Shown: positions 12,894 to 24,296, counted from the first letter of the stretch. The stretch: DNA of 64,000 nt from Chelonoidis abingdonii (GCF_003597395.2 NC_133773.1:130715361-130779360); one strand, 5' to 3'. Made by a program: numbers and translations. Notes: generated by a model not told the origin, from the sequence alone.

Positions 12894-13524
12894 TAGTTGT
12901 CTGATGCTAGTTTTGTACAGGATCCTGTTAACGTAAGAAATATTAACAATGGAGGCTGCTAGTAACACTGGTCAAATATGTGCAGAAGCAACTGCAGATA
13001 TTGGCAAAATTATGTCTTCAGCAGTTGGTGTAGATATTTTAAGATCTGTAAGCCATTTGAAGGAGTTTCATTAACACAGTTGGTACTGGCAGAAAAATCT
13101 TCTTAAAACTAAAGAATTCTGCCCAAATAAATGCAATTTAGTGCGCAGTGGAAGGAATATTTTCAACTGCTTTGTACGCACTGATACATGCTTTCTGTAA
13201 ACTTAATGAAGAATTCTGCTCAGTATGCAGTAGGAGTAAAATGGAGAACAATTTTAGGCGGAATTAAAAATAGGATAAAAATAAACAAAAAATGTTGAAA
13301 TGGCATTATATAAAAGTCATCCCCCATAGTGCTACATTCACTATTGACAATCTCATTTAAAGGTGATAGAAATGGAAACTATCCAAGGAAGGTCATCTTA
13401 AATTATTTATTTAGATTTATAGAATTGCTAAAAGGCGCACCTATCCATTTGCTCTAGGCACCCTTGAGATAGTTTAAAAAGACATTTTAGGTGTTGCAAT
13501 ATAATAACCCATGGCAACATGTCT

Positions 13525-13610
13525 CAGAGCCTGGGTCTACAGACTCAGGATGGCAGAGCTCACACAACAGCACTGAAAACAGCAGTGTGGACCTTTGGGC
13601 TCAGGCTCTG
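13525..13610. repeat. Short inverted-repeat relic
   Basis: CAGAGCCTGGG on the left and GGGCTCAGGCTCTG on the right are inverted relative to each other across about 70 bp. Looks like an old MITE-type foldback repeat. No target duplication was seen. Confidence 0.4.
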
Positions 13611-13669
13611 AAGCCCCAGAAGTGTGTGTATTTGTTAACACATCCATACTGATCTGATATAAAGGGGAA

Positions 13670-13850
13670 GGACGATCCTGTGGTTAGAGCACAGGACTTG
13701 GATTCACAGATTTGGACAGAATTAACTGACTGTGTTTACAGAGGCAGATATAAAATGAGGAAAATACTTCCCTACTTTGTGAGCTTAATTCATTAATGTT
13801 TATAAAATGATTTTAGAACAGGATGGAAAGGGCTAGGAATATGCAAAATA
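13670..13850 (+). repeat. MIR-like SINE relic
   Basis: Begins with GTGGTTAGAGCACAGGACTTGG, close to the tRNA-derived head of MIR/CORE SINEs, and continues into a degraded GAGGAAAATACTTCCC-type section. Highly diverged and non-coding. Confidence 0.6.
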
Positions 13851-15310
13851 TAGTTGCTGCTGCGATTATTACTGTATTATTGATAATAACATTTAGAACT
13901 AATAGTTGATTATTCAAGGGACTATTATTGCTGTTTTAAGAAATAAATGAAATTTATTTACATAGAAAATATGAAAGAAAATAGTGCCGTAGTTATGCTA
14001 AAAAGCTATAAAATGTCATTATTGTATGCTTATTTCATGATTCAGCAGTTAGGCTGGTTTGTGCATGTAAATGATTTTTACTTAATGGATTATTGCAGCA
14101 CTTGTGAGCAAGCAGTATAGGACTCTTCAAAGGGCATACCTTGAGGACACTGCAGTAGCAATATTTTGCTGTGTCACTAGGTTTTATCATGCGTAAAGGA
14201 CATGAATTCTTTTATCCCTGAGAGTTTGCTATAGGATACAACAGTAACATTATTGACTGTGACTTCAAATCTGCCGTCAGTTTATAGTAATTTAAACAGC
14301 TCTCTTGGACAGTGAGTTGGCTATATTAATATAGAATATCATCCTTCCTTTTAGTTAAATATAGAACCACCAAGTTTCTAACTGATGATTATAAACTGCA
14401 TCAGTAAAAAGATGCTGCACAACTATTTCTTCTCACAGCAGTTTTACTAGTGAAGACTTTTTTTTAAGGCAGTAGTAATCAAAGTTGAAATAAGTGGCTT
14501 TTAGTTTGTTGTTACAATGTTCTGTAGATGTAGAATAAGTGTTGTTACTAAACAAATAGTAATATCCCTCTGTTGATTTTAATGCTTTTCTAATATGGTT
14601 ACATGAACCATATTGCTACAACTCTCTAAAATGGCACAGTTTTTAACATTGGGGGATTAGTGTATGGAGTTAATTTCTCCTGTGATGATACTTTCATTAA
14701 GACACTGGAAACTGATATTTCATATGAAATCATCCTTAAACTGGACATCTGCAGATCTGGTTAACAGGTAAGAGAGGTGCTGTTGCAAAACCAGGACAGT
14801 GACTGCAATAGTTTCATCAGTGTGGGACTTGCCAATAGGAAAGGTTTAAAATACTGTAATTGTCAACATACTGTATTGAACCGGGGATCATACCATAGGG
14901 AGAAGACATTAATGAGAGCTTTTGGGCAAATGGATCTATACAAATTGAAAGTTAGTTATTGCCACCCTTTTAGACATTCACCAGTCCCCAAAATCACTTA
15001 TTCCTCAATGTTCTTTTTGTAAATTCTCTGTGGGAAGTGTTGTGTTTGCCCTCACATAAATATATGCTTGCATGCTCTGAGACTGCAGATTTTTTGACTG
15101 TCTATACTTGGTTACATAACACATTGAAGTTATAGGTTGTTTGTTTTGTTTGTTTTTTAAATCCTGAACCTTTTCTTCTGTACTGGTCAGCTGAAGAACA
15201 GTTAGGGAAATGAGACCGGCGAAACAACTGGTAAGTTAAGTGACTTTAGGGGGCCTAAAAGGTTTAATATGTCACTCTGTGGTGTAATGGAGGAACTACA
15301 GAGAGTTGTG

Positions 15311-15470
15311 ATTATTGTTATTATTAATCATGGTTACAATGGTAGTGCTTAAGGACCAACCAAGAGTGAGAGCCCATTGTGCTAGGCACTGTTCAAACAC
15401 AGAGTAGTATATAGTCCCTGCCATTAACAGCTTACAAGCTAAATAGACAAGATAGATGCAGAGTGAGGGA
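15311..15470 (-). repeat. L2/MIR-type 3' tail relic (reverse)
   Basis: On this strand it reads ATTGTGCTAGGCACTGTTCA, then AGTCCCTGCCATTAACAGCT and TTACAAGCTAAAT. This is the reverse of the GCAGGGAC tail seen at 4622 and 40502, and the ATTATTGTTATTATTAAT tract is its inverted tail. Confidence 0.65.
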
Positions 15471-15479
15471 AAAGGATAA

Positions 15480-18229
15480 TACTCAAGCAGAATGAACAAC
15501 ATGATGATAGCAGATGTTATGTTAGTTCTGTGGTGTATTAAAAATTGTGTAAAAACTACAAGCTGTTACTGATAAATTTCAAGGGTTTTCCTAATCCTGC
15601 TTGCAGGCTAGGGTACTCCTTAGGGAAGTGTGTGTTCTGGGTAAAGCACCAGTCACTCTGTAGAGAGCCACCTAGAGTAAGGTACCTCTCAGTTTTAGGG
15701 AGCAGCCTCCTTTGTCTCTCTCTGGTTTTGGTCTTTGTGTGTTATTCTGAATTTGAAGAAATAAAAAAGTATTATGTTGCAGCCTTCCAGCAAGAGTGGT
15801 TTGAGACTTTTTTTAATCTAATTTCCCTGTGTGTATGGTGTGAACATAATGAGTTCCACACACATTTATTTATTTATTTATTAAGTATATTTATTTATCT
15901 GAGTGGATATATTTAGGAGGGCATTAGATAAATGGAAAGAAAAGCAAAGGCAAGAGGAGACATTAAAGGGACAGAGTGAGAGGGACAGGGCAGGGGAAAA
16001 GAAGGGCAGGTGTGAAGTGAAGCTAAGGTGAAGAGACTGTGAGGAAGGGAGAGGGTTGGAGCAAAGAGCCAGTCCACACAGGACTGGGCTCTCCGGCTGG
16101 TTCCTCTCTGCTGTTTTTGCCAGTACTACACTGGGGGTGAGGGAGGGGTCTGGGGATGCCACCTGAGTCCTAGTTTCCCCAGAATGTGTGTGGAGAGTGT
16201 CCCCTGCACAGTTCTGTGTCCAATGAGTATCTCTGGCTGGGCTCCATTTTACCCACTCCTCTCCAGCACAGTAGATCCTGCTTTGGCTGCTTCCTTAGCT
16301 GCTCCTGCCAGCTGGAATCTCTGGCTGGTGATGAGATGTGGAATAGATTCAACATGATTGGCTTCTTTGGCTTTGCCTCAGTATCTGCAGCATAGAAATG
16401 CAACATATTTTTTTGAGGAATTTAGGTCTCTCCCCCTCCCCCCGACACACTTTTATGTATAGGTACCTTACTGTAGTATGTCTAGCATTCTTTTCAGATA
16501 ACTTTCTTATCTTTGTCTAAAGTAACCAAACTTTGACATTAATTTACATAGTGACAAATATAATAATCATTCACCTGGAATTTGTTCTTGTGAAGACTTC
16601 TAGAACTGTTTTACAAATGTGCACATATATTTAAAAAAAAAATCCACCAAAAAACCCTTGGTAATGTTAGTAGTAGTGTTAACAGAGGCCATGAGTTAGT
16701 GGGCATGGAGACTAAGCTACCCTTTGCCTCCTGAATTCAGTCCTTCTGTGTCAGGATTAAAACACATTAACATAGCAGTGTACGGGGTCCTGAACTACCA
16801 CGTCATGTGCTGTACCTTTGTAACTATAAAGAGGATTTAATTTTCCATGACTGTTAATTCAGCACTTTTCATAAGCAATACATTTCCTTAAATGTCTACA
16901 CTTTTAAGAGAGTAAAAAAGAAACAAAATTACACTGCCTTTGTATTTTTGTAGAAATGTACATTCTGAACTCATAATGATTTTTGCATCCCTCATTAAGA
17001 ATAATTTTTAAAGGTTTGACACCTTAATATTGAGCAGTTGAATTGCATGACAGTTAAATTGAAACCTTATGGTTGGTGATAGTAATTATTTAACTATTAT
17101 TTTGAGCACAGTCATTTTTGTGGTTCACAGATGTATATTTCAGTTATATATAATACATCTTTTCAGTTTTCATAACTGCCTTCCTGAAATATTAAAATAT
17201 TTGCATTTCTGAAATACACACTTTCCTTTCCTTCTTCCTTTGCTACTCAGCATATAGTAGGTTTTTGTGGTTTCTGCCCCATCCTTGTTTTTCTTTCAGA
17301 ACAAGCTATCTGACGTCAAAACCCTGTTAGTTTTTTTAGTTCTACTTTACTGGTGGCCCTCTTTCCCTGTCCTTTGACATCAGAACCCAAGCTGTCAGTC
17401 ATCCCTAACAATTTCCCCCAGATTGGATTTACTCAGAGATTGTTTATGCTCCTCCCCATGCAAAAATGTCACCAGTCTGCGTTCAGTTGCATCAGGAAGA
17501 ATGGAATATGCAAACTTCCTAATCAGTTGTTTTAGGCCAGAGGAGAGGGACAGCCATGCTTAGGCAATAATGTGATGAGTATTCTCTATCCCTCTATAGA
17601 CATTAATAGCAATGCTGAATACTGACATCTTCATTCTTCATTGACTCAAAGAGCTTGAGCCCAGAGTTTATTCAGATTCTGTTTTTGATGCTATCCCATC
17701 TTGGCGACTGGACAATCATTCAATTAAAGAAAATATTTGGTACTGAGAAGAATTCTGAGGATCATATACAATATGTAGAATGTTTATTACTTCTTCATAG
17801 TAGTGTTGGCATATGAAAAATTAATGTAATTTCTCACCTACGATTTAATGCAGACTTCAGATTTTTAAACTTGGAATGGTTTTGTCTTATAATTTGCATT
17901 TCTCAATTTTGTTTAAAAAGTGAGAAAATTTAATGTTAACCTTTTTTATGCAAATGGTTAATGCTAGTACGCGTACAGAATAAGAAGAGTTTCACATTTT
18001 GATAACAGGGTCTTTTAATGCAATATGACAGTTAATGTTAAGATTTTATAAATATTCACTGGAAGATTAATTTCAGAATGTAAATGAGGAGTAATCCTAG
18101 AGTAAAGTACCAGTTAACCACTGAAGAGTAATATTTAAATAATGGAAAATTACTGGCCAATCTACAATTCTGATGTTGTATCACTTACTTGTGTCAGTGA
18201 GAAGAAAGTGGGCTTGAAGAGACTCAGTG
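15480..18229. other. Unique DNA, no gene seen
   Basis: The 123-codon frame at 15545-15916 has no recognisable domain. An (ATTT)n tract lies near 15865-15890. The facing frames around 16170-16406 overlap each other on opposite strands and look like chance. Confidence 0.45.
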
Positions 18230-18629
18230 CTACACTGATGAGATCTATATAAGTACTGGATAGAAGAAGGCAAGTTGTGTTTGTCAGGTGGGTCCTGCAC
18301 ATTCCCACCTAGGGGATATGGTGCCTCTAGCGTTGAGCTGTGAACTATTTCTAGCAAGCAATGTCTCTTTTTGCCATTTGGTTCTCCCCTACTCGAGGAG
18401 GATTTTGGTGGTATAAAAGGGGAAATGACTCCAATCACCCTTTAGTTCCTTTTTAACCACTGAAGGTGCAGCAAGTTTGAATCACATGCAGTGTCCTCAA
18501 GCTTTCCTCGTTGGCTTATTTCTTTTATTTTGCCCTGTTAGGCTTTTTTTTTTCTTGTTAGTTAAACAACACAGGCTTTCTTCAGGGAGAAGAATAAAAG
18601 AGTCAGGCATGGGTATGATCTGGATGACC

Positions 18630-18922
18630 CGTGTCATCTGCAAATTTGACACCATCAGCTCAGGATTAAATAAGGACTGTGAATGGCTTGCCAACTACAA
18701 AACCAGTTTCTCCTCCCTTAGTTTTCACACCTCAGCTGCTAGAAGAGGACCTCATCCTCCCTGATTGAACTAACCTCATTATCTCTAGCTTGCTTACATA
18801 TATATACCTGCCCCTGGAAATTTCCACTACATGCATCTGATGAAGCGGGTATTCACCCACGAAAGTTCATGCTCCAAAACGTCAGTTAGTCTATAAGGTG
18901 CCACAGGATTCTTTGCTGCTTC
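18630..18922 (+). mobile_element. Penelope-like element 3' end (C-terminus plus 3' UTR)
   Basis: The open frame ending at 18764 has a C-terminal stretch ICKFDTISSGLNKDCEWL, which resembles the tail following the GIY-YIG endonuclease domain of Penelope-like retroelements (pattern F-K-x-x-T-x-x-x-GLN-x-D). After the stop come a conserved 3' UTR, a hammerhead-like motif at 18833-18872 and the end TATAAGGTGCCACAGGATTC. The same 3' region, inverted, is at 63789-64000. The copy is 5'-truncated and lacks the reverse transcriptase. An unclassified retroposon remains possible. Confidence 0.55.
18833..18872 (+). ncRNA. Hammerhead-ribozyme-like motif, copy 1
   Basis: Order of parts: GCAT (stem I, 5' side), CTGATGA core (18837-18843), one extra A, GCGGGT-ATTC-ACCCAC hairpin (stem II, one C·A mismatch), GAAA (18861-18864), GT-T with a C at the predicted cleavage position (18868), then ATGC (stem I, 3' side). 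This matches the CUGANGA...GAAA...UH layout of a type I hammerhead with a minimal stem III. Penelope-like elements are known to carry such motifs. The extra A between the core and stem II is not canonical, so activity is uncertain. Confidence 0.55.
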
Positions 18923-19079
18923 TGGTATTTTGGACTCCTGGTAGTCTTAATCTTAGACTCTGTGCCCAGCTAAACCAGGATTCAGATCCCCAATTCTATT
19001 GGGGTGAGTTCAATGTGCAGGCTTTCATTTCTTCCCATGTTTGCCTAAGTCAGCACTCAGGGCTTTGATTCCCCTTGGG

Positions 19080-19500
19080 TTCACCTAATTTGGCTCTCTC
19101 AGCTTTGTCTTTCTCACGAGTTTCATAGTCCTGGCATGGTCAAAGCAGCCCTGAAGCCTGCAAGTTGGCCAAATTTGGCATTGTCAAAGCAATTCTGCTG
19201 AGATCCTAGGATTCGCAAAATTTGGCACCAAGATCCCTAGTACCACTGCGTAGATGTAAATTTGGTCCCAAGGTCCCAGCATTGTCAAAGCAGAACCAGG
19301 TCCTCAGGTTGGCTTGATTTGGCACTGAGGTTCTGGCACTGATGTCCCCAGGTCCCCCCAGATAGACCTAAATCTGGTGCAGAGGTCCTGGCATCCTCAA
19401 TGTGGTGTGAAGTCCCTGTGTCCATTTTGGTTGCTTGATTCAATACCAAAGTCTCCAGATCCTCCAAGTCAACCTAATTTGGCTCTGAAATTTTGGTATC
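19080..19500. repeat. Degenerate repeat of TTTGGCAC-type units
   Basis: Words related to AATTTGGCAC recur near 19084, 19169, 19216, 19258, 19315, 19368 and 19472, at irregular spacing of about 40-100 bp, accompanied by CAAGGTCCC or CAGGTCC words. Either a decayed minisatellite or the decayed serine/threonine/proline-rich part of a DIRS gag gene. Confidence 0.5.
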
Positions 19501-20227
19501 ACTAGCTCTAAGCTGAGCCTCCCAGGTCCCACAGGGTTGTACTGGGTTTAGTGCTGATTTTATCAGAGTCCTACTGGACAAAATCAGTAGAAATGTTCAC
19601 TTTTCAATGCTGGGGTTCCTAGTAGGAACTTCAGAATAGCCTTTATTGGCTCTGAAACCCTTCAGCTGGGTTATTTAACCTAGGTGCCCTTGGGTGCTGA
19701 GACACCCTTAGCACTGAAATCTTGGAAACCTATTCCCAGGTGCTGATTAACAAAGCCCACTACATAATGAGACTCATTCAGTGCTGCACCACTTATTGAC
19801 TTGGAAATCATACAAGGCTATTCTTCATTTAAGACATCTAGGATCTAAATACTGGTTAATGCCTTGTTTTTGAAGATAGGCCATAAAGAGTTTTCTTGGA
19901 GTCTGTTCCACTATCATCTGCCAATGCTGGATCACTGAATCTGCAGACTTGTTCTACCTATGGGCAATCAGCTACATATTGACATCCCCTGACCTTCAGG
20001 AACAGTTTTAAAAATGGCAGCCATTTCTGAGACCACACAGCCTTAGCATTAAAGGACTCTGGTCCGATTGGAGTGGGCCCTCTGATGTCAACCCCAGTGT
20101 TTTATCCTGAAACCTATTCTGTTGCAGCACCAGGAAAACCATTGACTTCTGTCATCTATTTGGGTGTAGCAGGCAAGCTGTTTTGTGTATACATGCTTCG
20201 GAAGTGTTCTTTTGTTTGAAAAGATTA

Positions 20228-21285
20228 GGGTTGGAAAAGACCTCAGGAGGTCATCTAGTCCAACCCCCTGCTCAACGCAGGACCAACCCCAACTAAATCA
20301 TCACAACTAAGGCTTTGTGAAGGTGGGCCTTCAAAACCTCTAAGGATGGAGATTACACTACCTCCCTAGGTAACCCATTCACCACCCTCCTAATGAAATA
20401 GTTTTTCCTAATATCCAACTTGAGACCATTGCTCCTTGTTCTGCCATCTGCCAGCACTGAGAACAGCCTAGATCCAACCTCTTTGGAACTCCCTTCAGGT
20501 ACTTGAAGGCTATCAAATCCCCCCTCACTCTTCTCGTCTGCAGACTAAATAAGCACAGTTCCCTCAGTCTCTCCTCTGCCCCAGCGCCCTAATCATTTTC
20601 GTTGTCCTCCGCTAGACTCTCTCCAATTTGTCCACATCCCTTCTGAGGGGGTGGGGTGGGGCAGAACTGGACGCAGTATTCCAGATGTGGCCTCACCAGT
20701 GCCGAATAGAGGGGAATAATCACTTCCCTTGATCTGCTGGCAGCGCTCCTACTAATGCAGCCCAACATGTCGTTAGCCTTCTTGGCAACAAGGGAACACT
20801 GTTGATTCATATCCAGCTTCTCATCCAGTTGGTCCCCAGCCTGTAGAACTGAATGGGATTCTTCCGTCCTCAGTGCAGGACTATGCACTTGTCCTTGTTG
20901 AACCTCATCAGATTTCTTTTGGCCCAATCCTCCAATTTGTCCAGGTCACTCTGTATCCTATCCCTACCCTCCACCATATCTACCTCTCCCCACAACTTAA
21001 TGTCATCAGCAAACTTGTTGAACAAAACTGACCCTTGGAGCACTCTGCTTGATACTGGCTGCCAACTAGACGTGGAGCCATTGATCACTACCCATGGAGC
21101 CCAAAGATCTAGCCAGCTTTCTATCCACCTTAGAGTCCATTCATCTAGCCCATACTTCTTTAACTTGCTGGCAAGAATACTGTGGGAGACCATATCAAAA
21201 GCTTTGCTAAAGTCAAGGAATCTCACACCCACCACTTGTCATTATAGAAGGCAACAAGGTTGGTCAGGCATGACTTCCTTGGTGA
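20228..21285 (-). mobile_element. CR1 LINE, 5'-truncated, reverse strand
   Basis: Read on the minus strand, it starts inside the reverse transcriptase (…[10 protein letters not shown]…, [17 protein letters not shown]), passes a [10 protein letters not shown] active-site stretch, runs through the ORF2 C-terminal domain ([31 protein letters not shown]) and ends with the CR1 3' UTR whose complement GGTTGGAAAAGACCTCAGG is at 20230. The segment between VLQGSVLFN and KFADD is shorter than in the plus-strand neighbour, indicating an internal deletion. Several stops and frameshifts make it inactive. It faces another CR1 head to head. Confidence 0.92.
20870..21235 (-). pseudogene. CR1 ORF2 reverse transcriptase fragment
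   Basis: A 121-codon open frame containing the RT palm region. FLDFSKAFD carries the first catalytic Asp motif, followed by [10 protein letters not shown] and a shortened VLQGSVLFN joined almost directly to [10 protein letters not shown], which holds the catalytic Asp pair. In intact CR1 about 20 more residues separate these motifs. The frame continues into [17 protein letters not shown], the thumb side. It would not make a complete enzyme: the endonuclease and the N-terminal half of RT are missing and the reading frame breaks downstream near 20870. Confidence 0.85.
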
Positions 21286-21431
21286 ATAACTGGCTGGATA
21301 ACCGTACTCAGAGAGTAGTTATTAATGGCTCCCAATCCAGCTGGAAAGGTATAACAAGTGGGGTTCTGCAGGGGTCTGTTTTGGGACCAGCTCTGTTCAA
21401 TATCTTCATCAACGACTTAGATGTTGGCATA
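21286..21431 (+). mobile_element. CR1 LINE fragment before the assembly gap
   Basis: Translates on the plus strand as [18 protein letters not shown], then [16 protein letters not shown] and INDLDVGI. These are RT motifs of CR1 ORF2 directly upstream of the FADD box, so the element must continue into the unsequenced bases. It has the full [10 protein letters not shown] segment that the facing minus-strand copy lacks. Confidence 0.9.
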
Positions 21432-22101
21432 NNNNNNNNNNNNNNNNNNNNNNNNNNNNNNNNNNNNNNNNNNNNNNNNNNNNNNNNNNNNNNNNNNNNN
21501 NNNNNNNNNNNNNNNNNNNNNNNNNNNNNNNNNNNNNNNNNNNNNNNNNNNNNNNNNNNNNNNNNNNNNNNNNNNNNNNNNNNNNNNNNNNNNNNNNNNN
21601 NNNNNNNNNNNNNNNNNNNNNNNNNNNNNNNNNNNNNNNNNNNNNNNNNNNNNNNNNNNNNNNNNNNNNNNNNNNNNNNNNNNNNNNNNNNNNNNNNNNN
21701 NNNNNNNNNNNNNNNNNNNNNNNNNNNNNNNNNNNNNNNNNNNNNNNNNNNNNNNNNNNNNNNNNNNNNNNNNNNNNNNNNNNNNNNNNNNNNNNNNNNN
21801 NNNNNNNNNNNNNNNNNNNNNNNNNNNNNNNNNNNNNNNNNNNNNNNNNNNNNNNNNNNNNNNNNNNNNNNNNNNNNNNNNNNNNNNNNNNNNNNNNNNN
21901 NNNNNNNNNNNNNNNNNNNNNNNNNNNNNNNNNNNNNNNNNNNNNNNNNNNNNNNNNNNNNNNNNNNNNNNNNNNNNNNNNNNNNNNNNNNNNNNNNNNN
22001 NNNNNNNNNNNNNNNNNNNNNNNNNNNNNNNNNNNNNNNNNNNNNNNNNNNNNNNNNNNNNNNNNNNNNNNNNNNNNNNNNNNNNNNNNNNNNNNNNNNN
22101 N
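21432..22101. other. Assembly gap (670 N)
   Basis: A run of 670 undetermined bases. Both sides are CR1 in plus orientation, so the gap most likely hides the end of ORF2. Long open frames drawn across it are artefacts. Confidence 0.99.
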
Positions 22102-22256
22102 TCTCCATCTCTGGAGATATTTAAGAGTAGGTTAGATAAATGTCTATCGGGGATGGTCTAGACAGTATTTGGTCCTGCCATGAGGGCAGGGGTCTGGACT
22201 CGATGACCTCACGAGGTCTCTTCTAGTCCTAGAGTCTATGAATCTATGAATCCATG
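22102..22256 (+). mobile_element. CR1 3' end after the assembly gap
   Basis: Encodes the final CR1 ORF2 residues (SLEIFKSRLDKCLSGMV), then the 3' UTR GACTCGATGACCTCACGAGG and the terminal microsatellite-like tail CTATGAATCTATGAATC. Completes the plus-strand copy that begins at 21286. Confidence 0.9.
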
Positions 22257-22439
22257 CTGACTGTTCCTGATTATCTTCCTCTTCTCCAAGTGCTTCCAAA
22301 TGGATTCCTTGAGGACCTGCTTCATGATTTTTCCATGAATTTATCTGAACCTGACCACTTGTGTAGTGACAGTGCCCAATGGAAAAGCACTTAACTTGCA
22401 AATCTAGCAGTCCCAACTGAGATTAAAAAGGCTAATTCT

Positions 22440-22622
22440 TTGGGGGGAGAGAGAGCTCAGTGGTTTGAGTAATGGCCTGCTAAACCCAGGGTTGTGAGTT
22501 CAATCCTTGAAGGGGCATTTAGGGATCTGGGACAAAAATCTGTCTGGGGATTTGTCCTGGTTGGACTAGATGATCTCCTGAGGTCCCTTCCAACCCTGAT
22601 ATTCTCTCACTATGACTCTATG
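22440..22622 (+). repeat. Turtle tRNA-derived SINE with CR1-like tail
   Basis: The 5' part is tRNA-like: AGCTCAGTGGTTTGAGTAAT (A-box region) and TTGTGAGTTCAATCC (B box, an internal pol III promoter), followed by the CATTTAGGGATCTGGG linker. The 3' part GATGATCTCCTGAGGTCCC and TTCCAACCCTGATATTCT is the CR1 3' end, which lets CR1 reverse transcriptase copy it. This structure is the tortoise pol III SINE. Confidence 0.9.
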
Positions 22623-24296
22623 CATAGTGATGCGAACCAGGAACCCCTTGATGCCACCTGGAAGAGGGCACAGGGTATACACAGGGATTTTGTGAGTCAG
22701 ATATATGCATATAGTTCACCAAAGGGTGGAGTGAGGTCTCTCCCAAGACCCCATAGCCTACTGGTCATCATAACAGTTGCAAAATGTCTGCATGGATATT
22801 TAAGGAGTTATGTATCTAAACTAAAAAATATGACTTAAAGGAGGTCACCAGGAGGTGTCATACCTTGGAAATGTTCCTTTCATCCAGGAGGTAACAGACA
22901 TCCCTCTCCCTGCCTGGTTATTTGTGTATTGTATGCCTCACAATGTATGCCTAATTGCATACAGAGCCACAGGCAAAATAAGTGATTGTGAAACAAATGA
23001 CAGGGGATGTCCTGTTTATTCATAAACACAAAGGATTGTTCTGTTATATACAGAGTCCTACACTGAGAAGGCAAGCTGACAGCTGGTTTGTCTCATGAAA
23101 AGAAGGTCTTAAAAAGTGCTGTAAGGGTTTTGGGTGAGCAATACTTGGTTAGACATGAGAGCAACTGGTTAATTAAGTCTTGGCTCTAGAATGCATGTTA
23201 TGATTTTATTTTATATGTAACCACTTGCTTCCAATACTTGCTATTACTTGACCATCTATGCTTTGTTAAAAAACTTGTACTTAATTTCTCTACAAGCATG
23301 TAGAAGTGCAGTGTGTAAAGCAAAATGGTGATCTAAGGTGGAATTGGCAAGCTGTGAACACTGTGAATGTCCAATTGACTAGCGGTTGGACGCTTCAGGG
23401 AGATGCTTGGACAGCTTGAGTTTTGAGGAATGCCAGTCACTACTGTGTAAAACAACATGAAGGCCTGTGAGGTTGAGTGGAATACTTGTGTTGCCTGTGG
23501 TTGGTGGCACTGGGGAGCTGGCCCAAAGCAGACACAGATGAGGCTTCCTCAAGCTAAAGGCAAGTGATAGCGAGGTACCTCACAACCCTGGATACCACCA
23601 GGACGTGACAAAAGTGCTATTCCTCAAACACAGCCTACGAAAACTGCTATCCATGAGGTGACTTTGTCATTATATCAGCTCTTTTCACAGGACAAATTCC
23701 AGTTCTGTTGCATTAGTCCAATTAGCCACAAATATCATAAGATACTTTGCTTTTAAAGCATCATTTAATAAACAAATAGAGACAGGGACAGAATCCTGCT
23801 ATCCTGACCTTCTCTGTCTCAGACATCAGAGCATTCATATCTGTATATAGTTTGCCTGGGATCTGTCCGAGAGGACGTATGGTAAGTGCTGCATTAGGGG
23901 GACTATGTTGGTGAGTATCTCAGGGATCTTGTGGGGGACATTCCTCTTGGTTTCTATCCCCATAGTCTCCAGATTCTGACCATTTTGGGCTCCCTTGGGT
24001 ATGCACCCATCTAGGAAACCACCTTGTATCTCCCCCTGTCAAGTGTTAGATCTCCCTCCCCTAGAAGCCACCATGGATTTACTCAAGAGAGTCATTTATC
24101 CTAATCCCACAATTGGCACCAACAGGAATGCAACAGTGAGGAAGAACAGCAGGAGGAGATGGAATATCTACTGATTCTAATGGCAATTTCTTCCTCTTCA
24201 TCTGACAAGGCAGTCACCACAGTGCAGGCATGGTCCTAATGAACACTGCTGGCAAAAGAACATGATCTCTCACTTATGGGGTACATGCACACTGAT
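22623..24296. other. Unassigned, probably repeat-derived DNA
   Basis: No gene seen. The stretch from about 22691 (TGTGAGTCAG) to 23609 (GGACGTGACA) has TGT...ACA ends and could be an LTR-like block, but no target duplication or internal retroelement was found. Positions 24180-24230 carry TTCCTCTTCATCTGACAAGG, resembling the serine-rich part of the DIRS gag at 43800. Confidence 0.35.

Larger units (their letters stand above)
12896..15310. other. Mostly unique DNA, no gene seen
   Basis: Apart from the MIR and the inverted-repeat patch listed separately, I recognise nothing. The longest open frame (14777-15022, 81 codons) has no domain and no splice context. Confidence 0.5.
18230..20227 (+). 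mobile_element. Probable old DIRS-like 5' relic (leader and gag-like repeats)
   Basis: From 18415 there is a TATA-like GGTATAAAAGGGG, then a TTTAGTTCC leader reminiscent of the DIRS copy at 42669. Positions 19080-19500 hold irregular repeats of TTTGGCACNNAG-type words, as expected if GGCACCGAG-rich gag sequence (compare 43400-43540) lost its CpGs by decay to TG and CA. A Penelope-like 3' end interrupts it at 18630-18922, and a CR1 abuts it on the right. A matching DIRS-type right end survives at 24297-24363. Frames are fully broken. The assignment is inference from composition and layout. Confidence 0.4.

Noticed and set aside
20853..22124. A 423-codon open frame on the plus strand
   Set aside because: It crosses 670 N and begins on the antisense strand of a CR1, so it is an artefact of the gap.
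20228..22256. Twin-priming inversion of a single CR1
   Set aside because: Both the minus and plus pieces have their own CR1 3' end, so they are two insertions, not one inverted copy.
22440..22530. A tRNA gene
   Set aside because: Only the A- and B-box regions survive, without a foldable acceptor stem. It is the head of a SINE that recurs four times.
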